From Sphingomonas bacterium (lineage in GTDB: Bacteria > Pseudomonadota > Alphaproteobacteria > Sphingomonadales > Sphingomonadaceae), in the NCBI GenBank assembly GCA_030149245.1, contig JASBRX010000011.1, positions 150,343 to 214,342 on the forward strand: a stretch of DNA of 64,000 nt. Reading direction: 5' to 3'. A program made the translations under genes and the position numbers. The notes below the pieces were generated by a model. The model saw nothing but the letters and a program-made list of their open reading frames with translations, was not told where the DNA came from and ran no database searches. Position 1 is the first letter of the stretch; every line of letters begins with the position of its first letter. Positions 49,764-61,069 of this stretch are shown piece by piece.

Positions 49764-49791
49764 GTTCTGCTCTCCTGTAATCCGTTGCGCC

Positions 49792-52626
49792 TCACTTGCC
49801 GCCGGGGCCGACGGCTTCGGGCTTCACCACCTCGACAGGCAGGCCGAGGCTGTCAAGCTGCGGCCGGACCTTCGACGCATCGCCAACCACGACCCAGACC
49901 AGCTTGTTCGGGTCGAGAGCCGCGCGTGCCGCAGCGTCAACCTGCGGGATGGTGAGCGCGCGATATTTTTTCGCGATCTGCTCCTGATAGTCGTCCGGAC
50001 GGCGCAGGAAGTCGTTCGACTGCATCGCGCCCAGCACGGCTCCCGCGGTTTCATACTGGCCCGCCTGACGGCGAATCGCGCTGATCACCGACCGGTCGAA
50101 CTCGAGCTTGGTGATGCCCTTGTCGCCCAGATACGCCTTCAGCTCCTTCTGGATCTCGGCGATCGCCGGGCCGGTCTTGTCCGCCTGAACGGGCGCGGAC
50201 ACGATGAACGGCACCGCATGCTCCAGCCGGCTCAGGCCGCCGCGCGCGCCGTACGACCACGCCTTGTCCTCACGCAGGTTCATGTTGATGCGCGACAGGA
50301 AATCGCCACCGAGCACTTCGGTCGCGGTGCCCAGCGCGATCGGATCGCCGAACGGATCGACCGGAGTCATCTGGCCGGCCAGGATCAGCGACTGCGGCGA
50401 ATCCGGACGGTCGATCAACAGGATCTTGGGCGCGGCCTGTTGCGGCTTGGCAGCGAAATCCTTCGTCCCGGCGGCGCCTTCACCCTTCCAGTCGCCGAAC
50501 TTCGCCTCAAATGCGGCCTTCACCTCGGTCAGCGGACGGTCCGACACGACGAAGATCTTCGCTTTGTCCGGGCGGATCCACGCCTTGTAGTAATTGACCA
50601 GATCGTCGCGGGTCAGCTTCTTCACCGCCTCGGCGTCGCCACCAATCGCGGCGGTCTTCGCATAGGGCGAATCCGGACCATAGATCAGCGCGGGCATCGC
50701 CATCTGGGCCAGGCCAGCCGGATTGGCGCGAACCTGCGCGATCTGCGCCAGCATCTGGCCGCGCACGCGCTCGATCTCCGGTTGCGGGAAGCTCGGGTTG
50801 CGGGCGATGTCCGCCATCAGCTCGAGCGATCCGTTGAGGTTCGGGCTCGGCGTGAACAGCGAAATGGTCGCGCGGTCAGCGCTGCTCCCGACATTGATCC
50901 CGGCACCCAGCCGCTCCTGCGCCTCGGCGATCTGCACCGAATTGCGCGTCTTGGTCCCCTCTTCGATCAGCGACAGGGTCATGCCCTCGGTACCGAGCGC
51001 GCTTGCTACGTCGGACGCGGTGCCGGCATCGAAGGTGATGATCGCCTGCGTTACCGGAACCGCGTCGCGCTGGGCATAGACCAGCTCGATCCCGTTCGAC
51101 AGCTTGGAGCGGGTCACCGCCGGGAAGTCGATATCCTTGACCTCGGCCACGCCGGGCAGTGCGCCGCGCGTGCCCTTGACCACTTCGTCCGCCGCCTTGA
51201 CCGCTGCCTTCGGCGCAGTCGCCGCCTCGGCATAGGCCGCGCGCGGCCCCGGCTCGATCGTCAGCGCATAGACCGGGCGCGACAGCCACTTGGCGGTCAC
51301 GTCGCGCGCCTGTTCCGGCGTCACCGCCGCCAGCTGGGCGAGCTGCTTTTTATAGAAGCCCGGGTCGTTCATGTAGAGCGCGCCCGACGCCAGCGTCACC
51401 GCCTTGCCGCCGAACCCGCCGACCGACTCCAGCCCGCGGATGCGCGACGACGCCGTGCGCGTCTTGTAGCGTTCCAGCTCCTCTGCGGTCGGGCCGTTCT
51501 TCAGATAATCGGCGATGATCTCATCCAGCCGCTTGCCGACCGTCGCCGCATCGACACCCGGACGGACATCCGCGGAAATCAGCACCATGCCGGCCTGCGC
51601 TAGGCTCTGGTTGAACGCGCCGACGCCGACCGCCAGCTTCTCCTGCTTGACCAGGATGTTGTCGAGCCGCGAGCTGGCAAGGCCGCCGAGCACGCCGATC
51701 GACGCGTCGAGCACGGTCGAATCCGCGTCGCGCATGCCCGGCACCGCCCACATGCGATAGATGCGGGTCACCGCAACGCGGTCCTTCATCACTTCGCTCT
51801 GCGGCGCGACCAATGTCGGCACCTTCACCTTCGGCTCGACCGTCTTCGGCCCGGCCTTGATCGCACCGAAATATTTCTCGACCAGCGGCTTGGCGGTCTT
51901 GGCGTCGATATCGCCAGCCAGCACCAGCACCGCATTGTTCGGGCCGTAATATTGACGGAACCAGTTCTTCACATCGTCCAGGCTGGCGGCGTCGAGGTCC
52001 GCCATCGAACCGATGGTCGAGTGGTGATACGGATGGCCGACCGGGAACAGCCCCTCGGTAATCTTGTAGCGCAGCAGGCCATAGGGCTGGTTGTCGCCCT
52101 GGCGCTTCTCATTCTGCACCACGCCGCGCTGCTCATCCAGCTTGCCCTGCGTCACCGCACCGAGCAGATAGCCCATGCGGTCGCTTTCCAGGAACAGCGC
52201 GCGGTCCAGCGCCGCGCGCGGCACCGTCTGGAAATAATTGGTGCGATCGGAATTGGTGGTGCCGTTGTAATCGGTCGCGCCGACTTCCTTCAGCGGCTCG
52301 AAAAACTCGCCGGGCGAATTTTCGGAGCCATTGAACATCAGATGTTCGAACAGATGCGCAAAGCCGGTCTTGCCCTTGGGCTCATGCTTCGATCCGACAT
52401 CGTACCACACGGCCACGCCAACGATCGGTGCCTTGCGGTCGGTATGGACGATCACGCGCAGACCATTGGCCAGCACGAACTGCTCATAGGGAATGTCCAC
52501 GCGCTTCACGAGATCGGCGACAGGCACGGCGGCGACCGCAGGTGCGGGTGCCTGCTGGGCATAGGCCGGGGCACTGAGCACGACCGCGAGCGCGGCCATG
52601 GAACGGGTAAGACAAGGCGTGGACAT
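49792..52626 (-). CDS. Secreted M16 family zinc protease (two-domain)
   Basis: A 944-residue periplasmic protease with signal peptide ending 'APAYAQ' (24). The inverted zinc motif HxxEH is HLFEH at 91-95 in 'GFAHLFEHLMFNGS', and the downstream Glu in 'DEQRGVVQNEKR' completes the site. A second M16 module from about residue 480 ('RSKLSNGIELVYAQRDAVPVTQA') lacks the HxxEH motif, as is usual for the inactive partner half. Such fused pitrilysin-like proteins degrade peptides in the envelope. The start is uncertain: ATG 52626 and ATG 52638 are both possible; the GGAGG lies 1 nt before the latter and 13 nt before the former. Confidence 0.9.
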   Translation of the reverse strand: MSTPCLTRSMAALAVVLSAPAYAQQAPAPAVAAVPVADLVKRVDIPYEQFVLANGLRVIVHTDRKAPIVGVAVWYDVGSKHEPKGKTGFAHLFEHLMFNGSENSPGEFFEPLKEVGATDYNGTTNSDRTNYFQTVPRAALDRALFLESDRMGYLLGAVTQGKLDEQRGVVQNEKRQGDNQPYGLLRYKITEGLFPVGHPYHHSTIGSMADLDAASLDDVKNWFRQYYGPNNAVLVLAGDIDAKTAKPLVEKYFGAIKAGPKTVEPKVKVPTLVAPQSEVMKDRVAVTRIYRMWAVPGMRDADSTVLDASIGVLGGLASSRLDNILVKQEKLAVGVGAFNQSLAQAGMVLISADVRPGVDAATVGKRLDEIIADYLKNGPTAEELERYKTRTASSRIRGLESVGGFGGKAVTLASGALYMNDPGFYKKQLAQLAAVTPEQARDVTAKWLSRPVYALTIEPGPRAAYAEAATAPKAAVKAADEVVKGTRGALPGVAEVKDIDFPAVTRSKLSNGIELVYAQRDAVPVTQAIITFDAGTASDVASALGTEGMTLSLIEEGTKTRNSVQIAEAQERLGAGINVGSSADRATISLFTPSPNLNGSLELMADIARNPSFPQPEIERVRGQMLAQIAQVRANPAGLAQMAMPALIYGPDSPYAKTAAIGGDAEAVKKLTRDDLVNYYKAWIRPDKAKIFVVSDRPLTEVKAAFEAKFGDWKGEGAAGTKDFAAKPQQAAPKILLIDRPDSPQSLILAGQMTPVDPFGDPIALGTATEVLGGDFLSRINMNLREDKAWSYGARGGLSRLEHAVPFIVSAPVQADKTGPAIAEIQKELKAYLGDKGITKLEFDRSVISAIRRQAGQYETAGAVLGAMQSNDFLRRPDDYQEQIAKKYRALTIPQVDAAARAALDPNKLVWVVVGDASKVRPQLDSLGLPVEVVKPEAVGPGGK

Positions 52627-52749
52627 TACAGGATACATCCCTCCAGTGGATGGAAGGGACGTTAGCCAAGGCTCCTGTAATCGCAAGCGATACTATCTTT
52701 GGCGCGCAAGGCGGACGGGGAGATTCCCCCGTCCGCCCCACGACGGGTG

Positions 52750-55032
52750 TTACAGGCCGACCTTCAGCGTCAGGAAGAACTGCTGCGGCGCGCCGACCAT
52801 CAGCGTCTGGTTGTCGCCCGAATTGCCGAAGCCATTGGTCCCGATCGTCGAGACATAGTCCTTGTCGAACAAGTTGGTGACATTGCCCTGCAGCTCGAGC
52901 TTGCGCCCGCCCAGGTCGAACGCATAGCCAAGCGTTGCGTCGACGATCACCCGACCCTCGACCGACTGGTCGTTGGTGTAGGTGAAGTAACGCTTGCTCA
53001 TATAGTTGGCACCGATCCGTGCATTGATGCCCGCGCCGGACCACAGCACTTCACCCTTCAGCAGGTGCTTGGGCGCATCGACCACGGTCTTGCCGGCAGT
53101 GCGGATGGTGCCGGTCGGGGTGACCACGTCATTGCGGTAGGTCGAGTCGTTGTAGCTATAGCTGGCGAACAGCCCGAACCCTTCGGGCAGGTTCACGCTG
53201 CCGGTCGCTTCGATGCCGAGTGCGCGAACGCCGCCGACATTCTGCAGGATCACCGGGTTGCCGATGATGCCGGCGCTGGTGGTGACGCCGAGCAGACGGT
53301 TGCGGAAATTGACCAGATAGCCGGCGAGCGAACCCGTGAACGGCCCCGAACGGACGCGCGCACCGGCTTCCCACGTATCCGATTCCTCGGGCTTCAGCTT
53401 GGTCGCACCACTCAGCAGCGCGTTGAACCCGGCCTGGGTCGTAGCGAACGGGCCGGTGGTCGCCGATGCCGCGAAGGCGCGCGTGACCTGGCTGAAGCCA
53501 GCGAACAGCTCGGCGTCCTTGCCCAGGCGGAAGTTCACGCCGGCATGCGGCTGGAACCAGTCGGTAACCTTGATCTCGCCACCCGCCAGCGTTGCTGCGA
53601 CGATCGGGTTCGCCTTGTTGGTGACCGAAAAGCCCTTCCAGCCCAGGTTCAGAGTCGCAACGCCCAGCGTGATCTCGTCAGCGACATAATATTGGAAAGT
53701 GTCGGTCTGATAGTCCCAGTGCCACTGGGTGAAGAACGGGCCGGTCTGGAACTCCAGGCTGTCGCGGCCCGGATTGGTACGGCTCTCCAAGCCATAGAAG
53801 CGGCGGGCCTGTTCGAAATCGTTACGCTCATACCACGCACCGATGGTGATGCTGTTGAAATCCCAATCGGTGCCCAGCTTGGCCAGCACGCCCTTGCGGT
53901 CGATATTATACTCGGTCGTGCGGATCGAAATCGGCACGCCCGAGGGCGATGCGACATAGGGGGTGAACCAGATACCCTGGCCCTCGTTCGAGTGATAATA
54001 GGCCTTGAGCGAACCGCGCAGTTCGGCGTCTTCCGACGTTTCGATCCCCACCGACGCCAGATAGTCGCGGCGCAGGCCGGCAGCGTCGAAATAGGCGTCA
54101 TCGGGGTTCGCGAAGGGCGCCGGATAGACGGTGCCCGCACCCGGATTGGTCGGCGTCACGCCGGTATAGCCGGTGTTCGCACCGATATCGGCGACCCGCA
54201 CCGCCAGCGCATAGTCGTTCGAAATATTGTCCCAGCGATAGCCGAGTCGGCGGATCATCGCGAGCGACATGTCCTGATAATCGTTTTCGCGGCGGTCCGA
54301 AAAGTTGAACGTGGCGACGAACGAGAGGTCGGTCGTCAGCGGCGCGACTGCCTTGGCGTTGATCTGATACAGCCGCTGGCTGCCCCAGCCCTTCCACTTA
54401 TCGGTGTCGGAAACCAGGCCGGAAATATACGCGCTCGGGCCATTCTCACCTAGGCTGCCGGTGTCGAGCCGCGCAAACAGGCGATAGAAATTGTCGCTGC
54501 CGACGGTGGCATTGGCGTCGAGCCCAAACTGCGATGCCGGATTGCGCGAGAGAAATTCGATCGTGCCGCCCAGATTGTTGGTCGCGGCGGTACCGATCGC
54601 GCCGGCGCCCTGCGACACGCGGGTGGTCGCGATGTTCTCGCTGGTGATCGCCCGGCTGATATGCAGGCCGTTGACATTGCCATAGCTCGCATCGCCCAGC
54701 GGCAGCCCGTCGAGCGTGTAGCCCAGCTGACTCTGCGCAAAGCCGCGAATCGAAATGCGCTGTGCCCATTCGTAGGAACCGAACGGATCGGCCGACTGGA
54801 AGTTGACGCCCGGCAGCTTCTCGATTGCCTTAAGCGGGCTGGTGCCCGGAACCAGGACGGCGATATCGTCCTGGCCGATCTGCTGCGTCTGGCGCGTCTC
54901 GCCGCGCCCGATGACCACGATCTCATCGGTCGGCTCGGCCGCTGCGACCGGCGTGTCATTGTCCGACGCGGCCGCGATTCCCGGCACGAGCAGCGAGGTT
55001 CCGGCCAGCAGGCCGATGGTAAGAAGGCGCAT
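52750..55032 (-). CDS. TonB-dependent outer-membrane receptor
   Basis: A 760-residue receptor. Signal peptide 1-22; the plug domain starts near residue 35 ('DEIVVIGRGETRQTQQIGQDDIAVL') and includes 'LPGVNFQSADPFGSYEWAQRISIRGF' (in part) and 'GTIEFLSRNP'. The 22-strand barrel follows and ends 'PQQFFLTLKVGL', with the terminal aromatic replaced by Leu. The Gln/Thr-rich TonB-box region is not obvious. Length and the 'GLPLGDASYGNVNGLHISRAITSENI' type plug suggest an iron-chelate or small-substrate receptor; ligand unknown. A short hairpin (ATGGGC-TCTGAC-GCCCAT, 55057-55074) sits in the leader about 25 nt upstream of the start. Confidence 0.88.
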   Translation of the reverse strand: MRLLTIGLLAGTSLLVPGIAAASDNDTPVAAAEPTDEIVVIGRGETRQTQQIGQDDIAVLVPGTSPLKAIEKLPGVNFQSADPFGSYEWAQRISIRGFAQSQLGYTLDGLPLGDASYGNVNGLHISRAITSENIATTRVSQGAGAIGTAATNNLGGTIEFLSRNPASQFGLDANATVGSDNFYRLFARLDTGSLGENGPSAYISGLVSDTDKWKGWGSQRLYQINAKAVAPLTTDLSFVATFNFSDRRENDYQDMSLAMIRRLGYRWDNISNDYALAVRVADIGANTGYTGVTPTNPGAGTVYPAPFANPDDAYFDAAGLRRDYLASVGIETSEDAELRGSLKAYYHSNEGQGIWFTPYVASPSGVPISIRTTEYNIDRKGVLAKLGTDWDFNSITIGAWYERNDFEQARRFYGLESRTNPGRDSLEFQTGPFFTQWHWDYQTDTFQYYVADEITLGVATLNLGWKGFSVTNKANPIVAATLAGGEIKVTDWFQPHAGVNFRLGKDAELFAGFSQVTRAFAASATTGPFATTQAGFNALLSGATKLKPEESDTWEAGARVRSGPFTGSLAGYLVNFRNRLLGVTTSAGIIGNPVILQNVGGVRALGIEATGSVNLPEGFGLFASYSYNDSTYRNDVVTPTGTIRTAGKTVVDAPKHLLKGEVLWSGAGINARIGANYMSKRYFTYTNDQSVEGRVIVDATLGYAFDLGGRKLELQGNVTNLFDKDYVSTIGTNGFGNSGDNQTLMVGAPQQFFLTLKVGL

Positions 55033-55208
55033 CGAAAAATCCCCCCGTTTGAAACAATGGGCTCTGACGCCCATGGTGCAGCGCAGCTAATCAGGGGGAA
55101 TGTCGCGCACGCTTCATTACGATGACGCAATGAGGACAGGAAACTGACGGATATGCGACTCGCGCTGGCACAGGCACCATCGCCTCTGAGCCATTGATCG
55201 AACAGACC

Positions 55209-55237
55209 CTTGTGTTGCCTTTATGCAACACTTATCT
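55209..55237 (+). promoter_or_regulatory. Candidate heat-shock-type promoter and palindrome of clpB
   Basis: CTTG (55209-55212) followed 18 bp later by CTTATCT (55231-55237) loosely resembles the CTTG...CCCCATNT layout of alphaproteobacterial RpoH promoters. Between and overlapping them is a perfect inverted repeat GTGTTGC-CTTTAT-GCAACAC (55212-55231), a good operator candidate. It is not a CIRCE element. The ATG of clpB is 24 bp further on, after GGGAGAGG as ribosome-binding site. Confidence 0.45.
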
Positions 55238-55261
55238 GGTTGCGGTAGGGAGAGGACCATC

Positions 55262-57837
<2,576 letters not shown>

Positions 57838-57841
<4 letters not shown>

Positions 57842-58563
57842 GCGAAGCCGGCTTCAATCTCGCCCCGGCGATCGATGTCGAAGCGCTCGCCGAGCGCTTC
57901 GTGCGCACCGGCCGGGTGCAGATCGCGCCGTTTCTGGATGAGGCGGACGCGACTGCACTTGCCGCGCATCTGCTCGCCCGCGACGACTGGCGGCAGGTGA
58001 TGAACGCGGGGGAGAAGGTGTATGAGTCGGTCCCCGCCGTCCTCGCAACGCTCACCGATGCACAGCGTGCGCGGTTGGAAGAGGTGATGAACGCAGCAGC
58101 GCGCGATGGCTTCCAATATCGTTACCAGTCGATCCGCGTGCCCGACGATGCGGTCGCGCGCGCTGCGCTCGACGACCCGCTGGCGGCGTTCGCCCGGTTC
58201 ATGGCGAGCGCGCCGGTACTCGAGTTGCTGGCGCGCATCACCGGCGCGACCGACATCAACTTCGCGGATGCGCAGGCGACGAATTACGACAAAGGCGATT
58301 TCCTGACCGGGCATGACGACGGCGTGGCGGGCAAGAATCGCCGCGCCGCCTATGTGTTCGGCCTGACCGCGCGGTGGCGCGCCGAATGGGGTGGCCTGTT
58401 GCTATTCCACGGCGGCGACGGCGGGATTGCGGAGGGCTATGTCCCGGCCTTCAACACGCTCAGCCTGTTCGCAGTGCCGCAGCAGCACAGCGTCAGCCAG
58501 GTCACCCCCTGGGCCGGTGGGCCCCGGCTGTCGATCACGGGCTGGCTGCGCGCACTCCCTTGA
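57838..58563 (+). CDS. 2-oxoglutarate/Fe(II)-dependent oxygenase (prolyl-4-hydroxylase-like)
   Basis: A 241-residue oxygenase of the P4H/SM-20 type. Fe(II) ligands are His159 and Asp161 in '[22 protein letters not shown]' and His217 in '[13 protein letters not shown]'; Arg230 in '[12 protein letters not shown]' should bind the 2-oxoglutarate carboxylate. The aromatic '[11 protein letters not shown]' strand is typical. Such enzymes hydroxylate proline or other side chains in proteins; the target is unknown. It is translationally coupled to clpB and followed 30 bp later by an Asp/Asn-hydroxylase-like gene. Confidence 0.88.
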
Positions 58564-58593
58564 TTCACCGCGCACAATGACGGAAAACGCGCC

Positions 58594-59529
58594 ATGCGCC
58601 TGAAGCAGCCCTTTCTGAAGCTCCACAAGTCGTTCGACGCCGATCGGCTCGCCGCGGAAATTCGCGCGCTCCCGCCCGCTGCATGGCTGCCCCATCCCGG
58701 CAATTACCCCGGCAATGATGCCGTGCTGCTGGTGACGCCAGAGGGGCAGATGACCAACGGCTTCACCGGACAGATGGGGGCGACCGACCATCTGCGCGCC
58801 TGCCCCTATATCATGGAGGTGATGGGCGACATCGGCGCGGTGTGGGGGCGCAGCCGGTTGATGGGACTCGGCCCGGGTGCCAGCGTTCCGCCGCATGTCG
58901 ATGTGAATTATCACTGGCGCACGCATATGCGCATCCACATTCCGGTGATCACCAACCCGCGCGTGCTGTTCACCTGTGGCGACGAAAGCGTGCATATGGA
59001 GGCGGGCAGTTGCTGGCTGTTCGACTCCTTCCGCATGCACAATGTGCATAATGGCGGCAGTGAGAAGCGGGTCCATCTCGTGCTCGACACGGTCGATGGC
59101 GAAGAGATGTGGGACCTGATCGACGAAGCCCAGAACGGCGCTCCCGCGCCCGCGCCGCGTCCGCCACGCCCGCTGCGGTTCGAGAAGGTCGACATGAACA
59201 AGATCATGTCGCCTTGGGAAGTGCGCTGCCACATCGCCTTCCTCGCCGAATATGCCGTCCCCGACCCCCGGCTTGAGGGCGTGCTAAATCGGCTCGAACG
59301 CTTTGCCTCGGCCTGGACATCGGTGTGGTGCGAGTATGAAACCGACCCCGCCGGCCTTCCGGACTATCGCCGCTTGATCGCCGGGCTGCGGCAGGATCTG
59401 ATGGCGAGTGGCGGCGGCAGCCTGCCTTTGCGCAATCAGGTGCCGCTGATCCGCGCGCTGACCGAACTCATCTTCGACGTCGCCGCCCCTAATCCGGCTC
59501 CATCCGCACCGATCGCGCTGGCATCGTGA
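58594..59529 (+). CDS. Aspartyl/asparaginyl beta-hydroxylase-like oxygenase with C-terminal extension
   Basis: A 311-residue protein with a jelly-roll Asp/Asn hydroxylase-type domain in residues 1-175. Candidate Fe(II) ligands are His101 and Asp103 ('VPPHVDVNYHWRTHMRIHIPVI' in part) and His149 or His152 ('DSFRMHNVHNGG'); Arg159 ('EKRVHLVLDT') is the likely 2-oxoglutarate binder. The C-terminal 130 residues ('MSPWEVRCHIAFLAEYAVPD', 'WTSVWCEYETDPAGLPDYRRLI') are helical and not part of the oxygenase domain; I do not recognise them. The next gene begins 4 bp downstream. Confidence 0.85.
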   Translation: MRLKQPFLKLHKSFDADRLAAEIRALPPAAWLPHPGNYPGNDAVLLVTPEGQMTNGFTGQMGATDHLRACPYIMEVMGDIGAVWGRSRLMGLGPGASVPPHVDVNYHWRTHMRIHIPVITNPRVLFTCGDESVHMEAGSCWLFDSFRMHNVHNGGSEKRVHLVLDTVDGEEMWDLIDEAQNGAPAPAPRPPRPLRFEKVDMNKIMSPWEVRCHIAFLAEYAVPDPRLEGVLNRLERFASAWTSVWCEYETDPAGLPDYRRLIAGLRQDLMASGGGSLPLRNQVPLIRALTELIFDVAAPNPAPSAPIALAS

Positions 59530-59533
59530 TTCC

Positions 59534-60157
59534 ATGATCCTGTCGCACCGCCATCGCTTCGTCTTCACCGCGATTCCCAAGACCGGCACCCACTCGATCC
59601 GTCAGGCCTTGCGCGAACATCTGGGCGAGGCGGACGAGGAGCAGGTGCGGCTGTTCGTCGAGAAGCGCATGGCTGCGCCCGAACTGGCGCGGCTTGGGCA
59701 TGGCCATATCAGCCTGGCCGAGTTGCGGCCTGCGCTGGGCGAGGAACGGTTCGCCGACTATTTCAAATTCGCGTTCGTGCGGAACCCGTTCGACCGCTTC
59801 GTATCCTATTGCGCGTTCGCGACCAGCCAGCAGGGGACGTTCAAGCACGACCCCCAGGGTGTCATGCGCCATTTTCTGTTCACCGCCCCGCCGCATCATC
59901 ACGTAATCTTCCGCCCCCAGCATAGTTTCGTCACCGCCCCCGACGGGACGCTGCTCGCCGATCAGCTTGGCCGGGTCGAGGATATGCAGGGCAGCTATGA
60001 CGCGATCTGCGCGCGTATCGGCATTCCCTCGACCCCGTTGGGGCGCGCCAACACGTCGGAGCATCGCGATTATCGCAGCTATTACGACCAGACGCTGATC
60101 GACGGCGTGGCGCGGCTTTACGCCCGCGACCTCGAACTGTTCGGTTATGAATTTTAG
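59534..60157 (+). CDS. Sulfotransferase family 2-type protein
   Basis: A 207-residue PAPS-dependent sulfotransferase. The 5'-phosphosulfate loop is 'FTAIPKTGTHSIRQAL' (PKTGTHS at 15-21), and the 3'-phosphate motif is 'FAFVRNPFDRFVSYCAF' with Arg83 and Ser91. The layout resembles carbohydrate or heparan-type sulfotransferases (Sulfotransfer_2) more than aryl sulfotransferases. Sulfate acceptor unknown. It sits 4 bp after one hydroxylase gene and 10 bp before another, which suggests that hydroxylated products could be sulfated, or that all modify one target; this is inference. Confidence 0.87.
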   Translation: MILSHRHRFVFTAIPKTGTHSIRQALREHLGEADEEQVRLFVEKRMAAPELARLGHGHISLAELRPALGEERFADYFKFAFVRNPFDRFVSYCAFATSQQGTFKHDPQGVMRHFLFTAPPHHHVIFRPQHSFVTAPDGTLLADQLGRVEDMQGSYDAICARIGIPSTPLGRANTSEHRDYRSYYDQTLIDGVARLYARDLELFGYEF

Positions 60158-60167
60158 GGGATCGACC

Positions 60168-60758
60168 ATGTACCCCAACCCCCGCAAGACCACGTCCATC
60201 CGCCGGCTGGGGCCGGTCGATGTGTCCGCGCTGCGCGCTGCGGTTGCGGCCATCCCTGAGGCGTTGTGGGATGCGGAGAATGCGGGGAAGCCGAACCGGT
60301 TCGAAGCGCTCGATTCGACGCGCCACATCGTGTTCCGCTTCATCGACGGGGTGGATGATTGGCGCCGCAGCCATGATCGGCCGCTATGGGCCGAGTGGCG
60401 GTCGCTGCTCGACCCGGTACTGGCGGCTGCCACCGCGCCCTATGGCTATGCACGCGGTGCCTTTCCCCGCGTCATGCTCGCCCGGATGCGCTCGGGCGGG
60501 GTCATCCGCCCGCATCGCGACGCCAATCCCGCCGCGAAATGGCCGCACAAGATCCATGTGCCGCTCGAAACCAACGAAGGCGTCACTTTTTACACAGGCG
60601 ACACTGGCCATCACCTCCCGATCGGTGAGGCGGTCGAGGTCGACAATATGGGTGTCCATTCTGTGACCAACGCTGGCGCAACCGACCGCACGCATCTCAT
60701 CTTCGAATATTACGACATGGACCAGCCCGATCCGGAGTGGATGGCGCGCCAGCCCTGA
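60168..60758 (+). CDS. Second aspartyl/asparaginyl beta-hydroxylase-like oxygenase
   Basis: A 196-residue compact hydroxylase domain. Fe(II) ligands: His116 and Asp118 in 'GGVIRPHRDANPAAKWPHKIHVPL' (in part) and His164 in 'NMGVHSVTN'; Arg174 in 'TDRTHLIFEYYD' binds 2-oxoglutarate. It differs clearly from the first such protein and lacks its C-terminal extension. Start 60168 is chosen because AGGGG lies 8 bp upstream; the ATG at 60147 lies within the sulfotransferase end. It is the last gene of the five-gene clpB block; its stop faces the small secreted protein gene on the other strand. Confidence 0.87.
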   Translation: MYPNPRKTTSIRRLGPVDVSALRAAVAAIPEALWDAENAGKPNRFEALDSTRHIVFRFIDGVDDWRRSHDRPLWAEWRSLLDPVLAAATAPYGYARGAFPRVMLARMRSGGVIRPHRDANPAAKWPHKIHVPLETNEGVTFYTGDTGHHLPIGEAVEVDNMGVHSVTNAGATDRTHLIFEYYDMDQPDPEWMARQP

Positions 60759-60790
60759 CGGCCAGCCCGATGCGCCCACCGTTGGCGCCG

Positions 60791-61012
60791 CTATTCCCTG
60801 TTGGTGTTGATCACCGGCTTGTTGAACGATTCCGCGGCCGTGCGGCGCGCCGCTTCAGCAATCGCCTCCCACTCCGCACTGGTGCGGCAGGTCGTCTTGG
60901 TAAAGCGGGTGCCGGTCTGTTTCTGCTGTTTGCAGATGCGCTTCTGCGGATCGGGCTTGGCGGGTTCGTCCGCAAAACCCGCAGCGAACAGGGCCAGGGT
61001 GGTGAGGATCAT
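60791..61012 (-). CDS. Small secreted two-cysteine protein
   Basis: A 73-residue protein: signal peptide 'MILTTLALFAAGFA', mature part Lys/Arg-rich with two Cys in 'QKRICKQQKQTGTRFTKTTC' (next residues RTSAEWEAI). The pattern 'RIC-x-x-x-x-x-TG(T/S)R...C-x-T-x-x-EW' recurs in many small sphingomonad proteins that I have seen without function. The Cys pair probably forms a disulfide in the periplasm. It lies between the clpB-sulfotransferase block and the TPR-sulfotransferase, 57 bp downstream of the latter on the same strand. Confidence 0.75.
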   Translation of the reverse strand: MILTTLALFAAGFADEPAKPDPQKRICKQQKQTGTRFTKTTCRTSAEWEAIAEAARRTAAESFNKPVINTNRE

Positions 61013-61069
61013 CGGGCAACTCCGTAACGCACTGGAAACGCGGTCAGGCTAACCACTTCCTTGCCAAGT

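Noticed and set aside
49762..51603. Plus-strand 613-codon open frame opposite the M16 protease
   Set aside because: Shadow frame; low-complexity Arg/Leu/Asp-rich translation without similarity to any family known to me.
55057..55074. Riboswitch in the leader of the TonB-dependent receptor gene
   Set aside because: Only one short hairpin (ATGGGC-TCTGAC-GCCCAT) is present; nothing resembles a cobalamin or other known aptamer.
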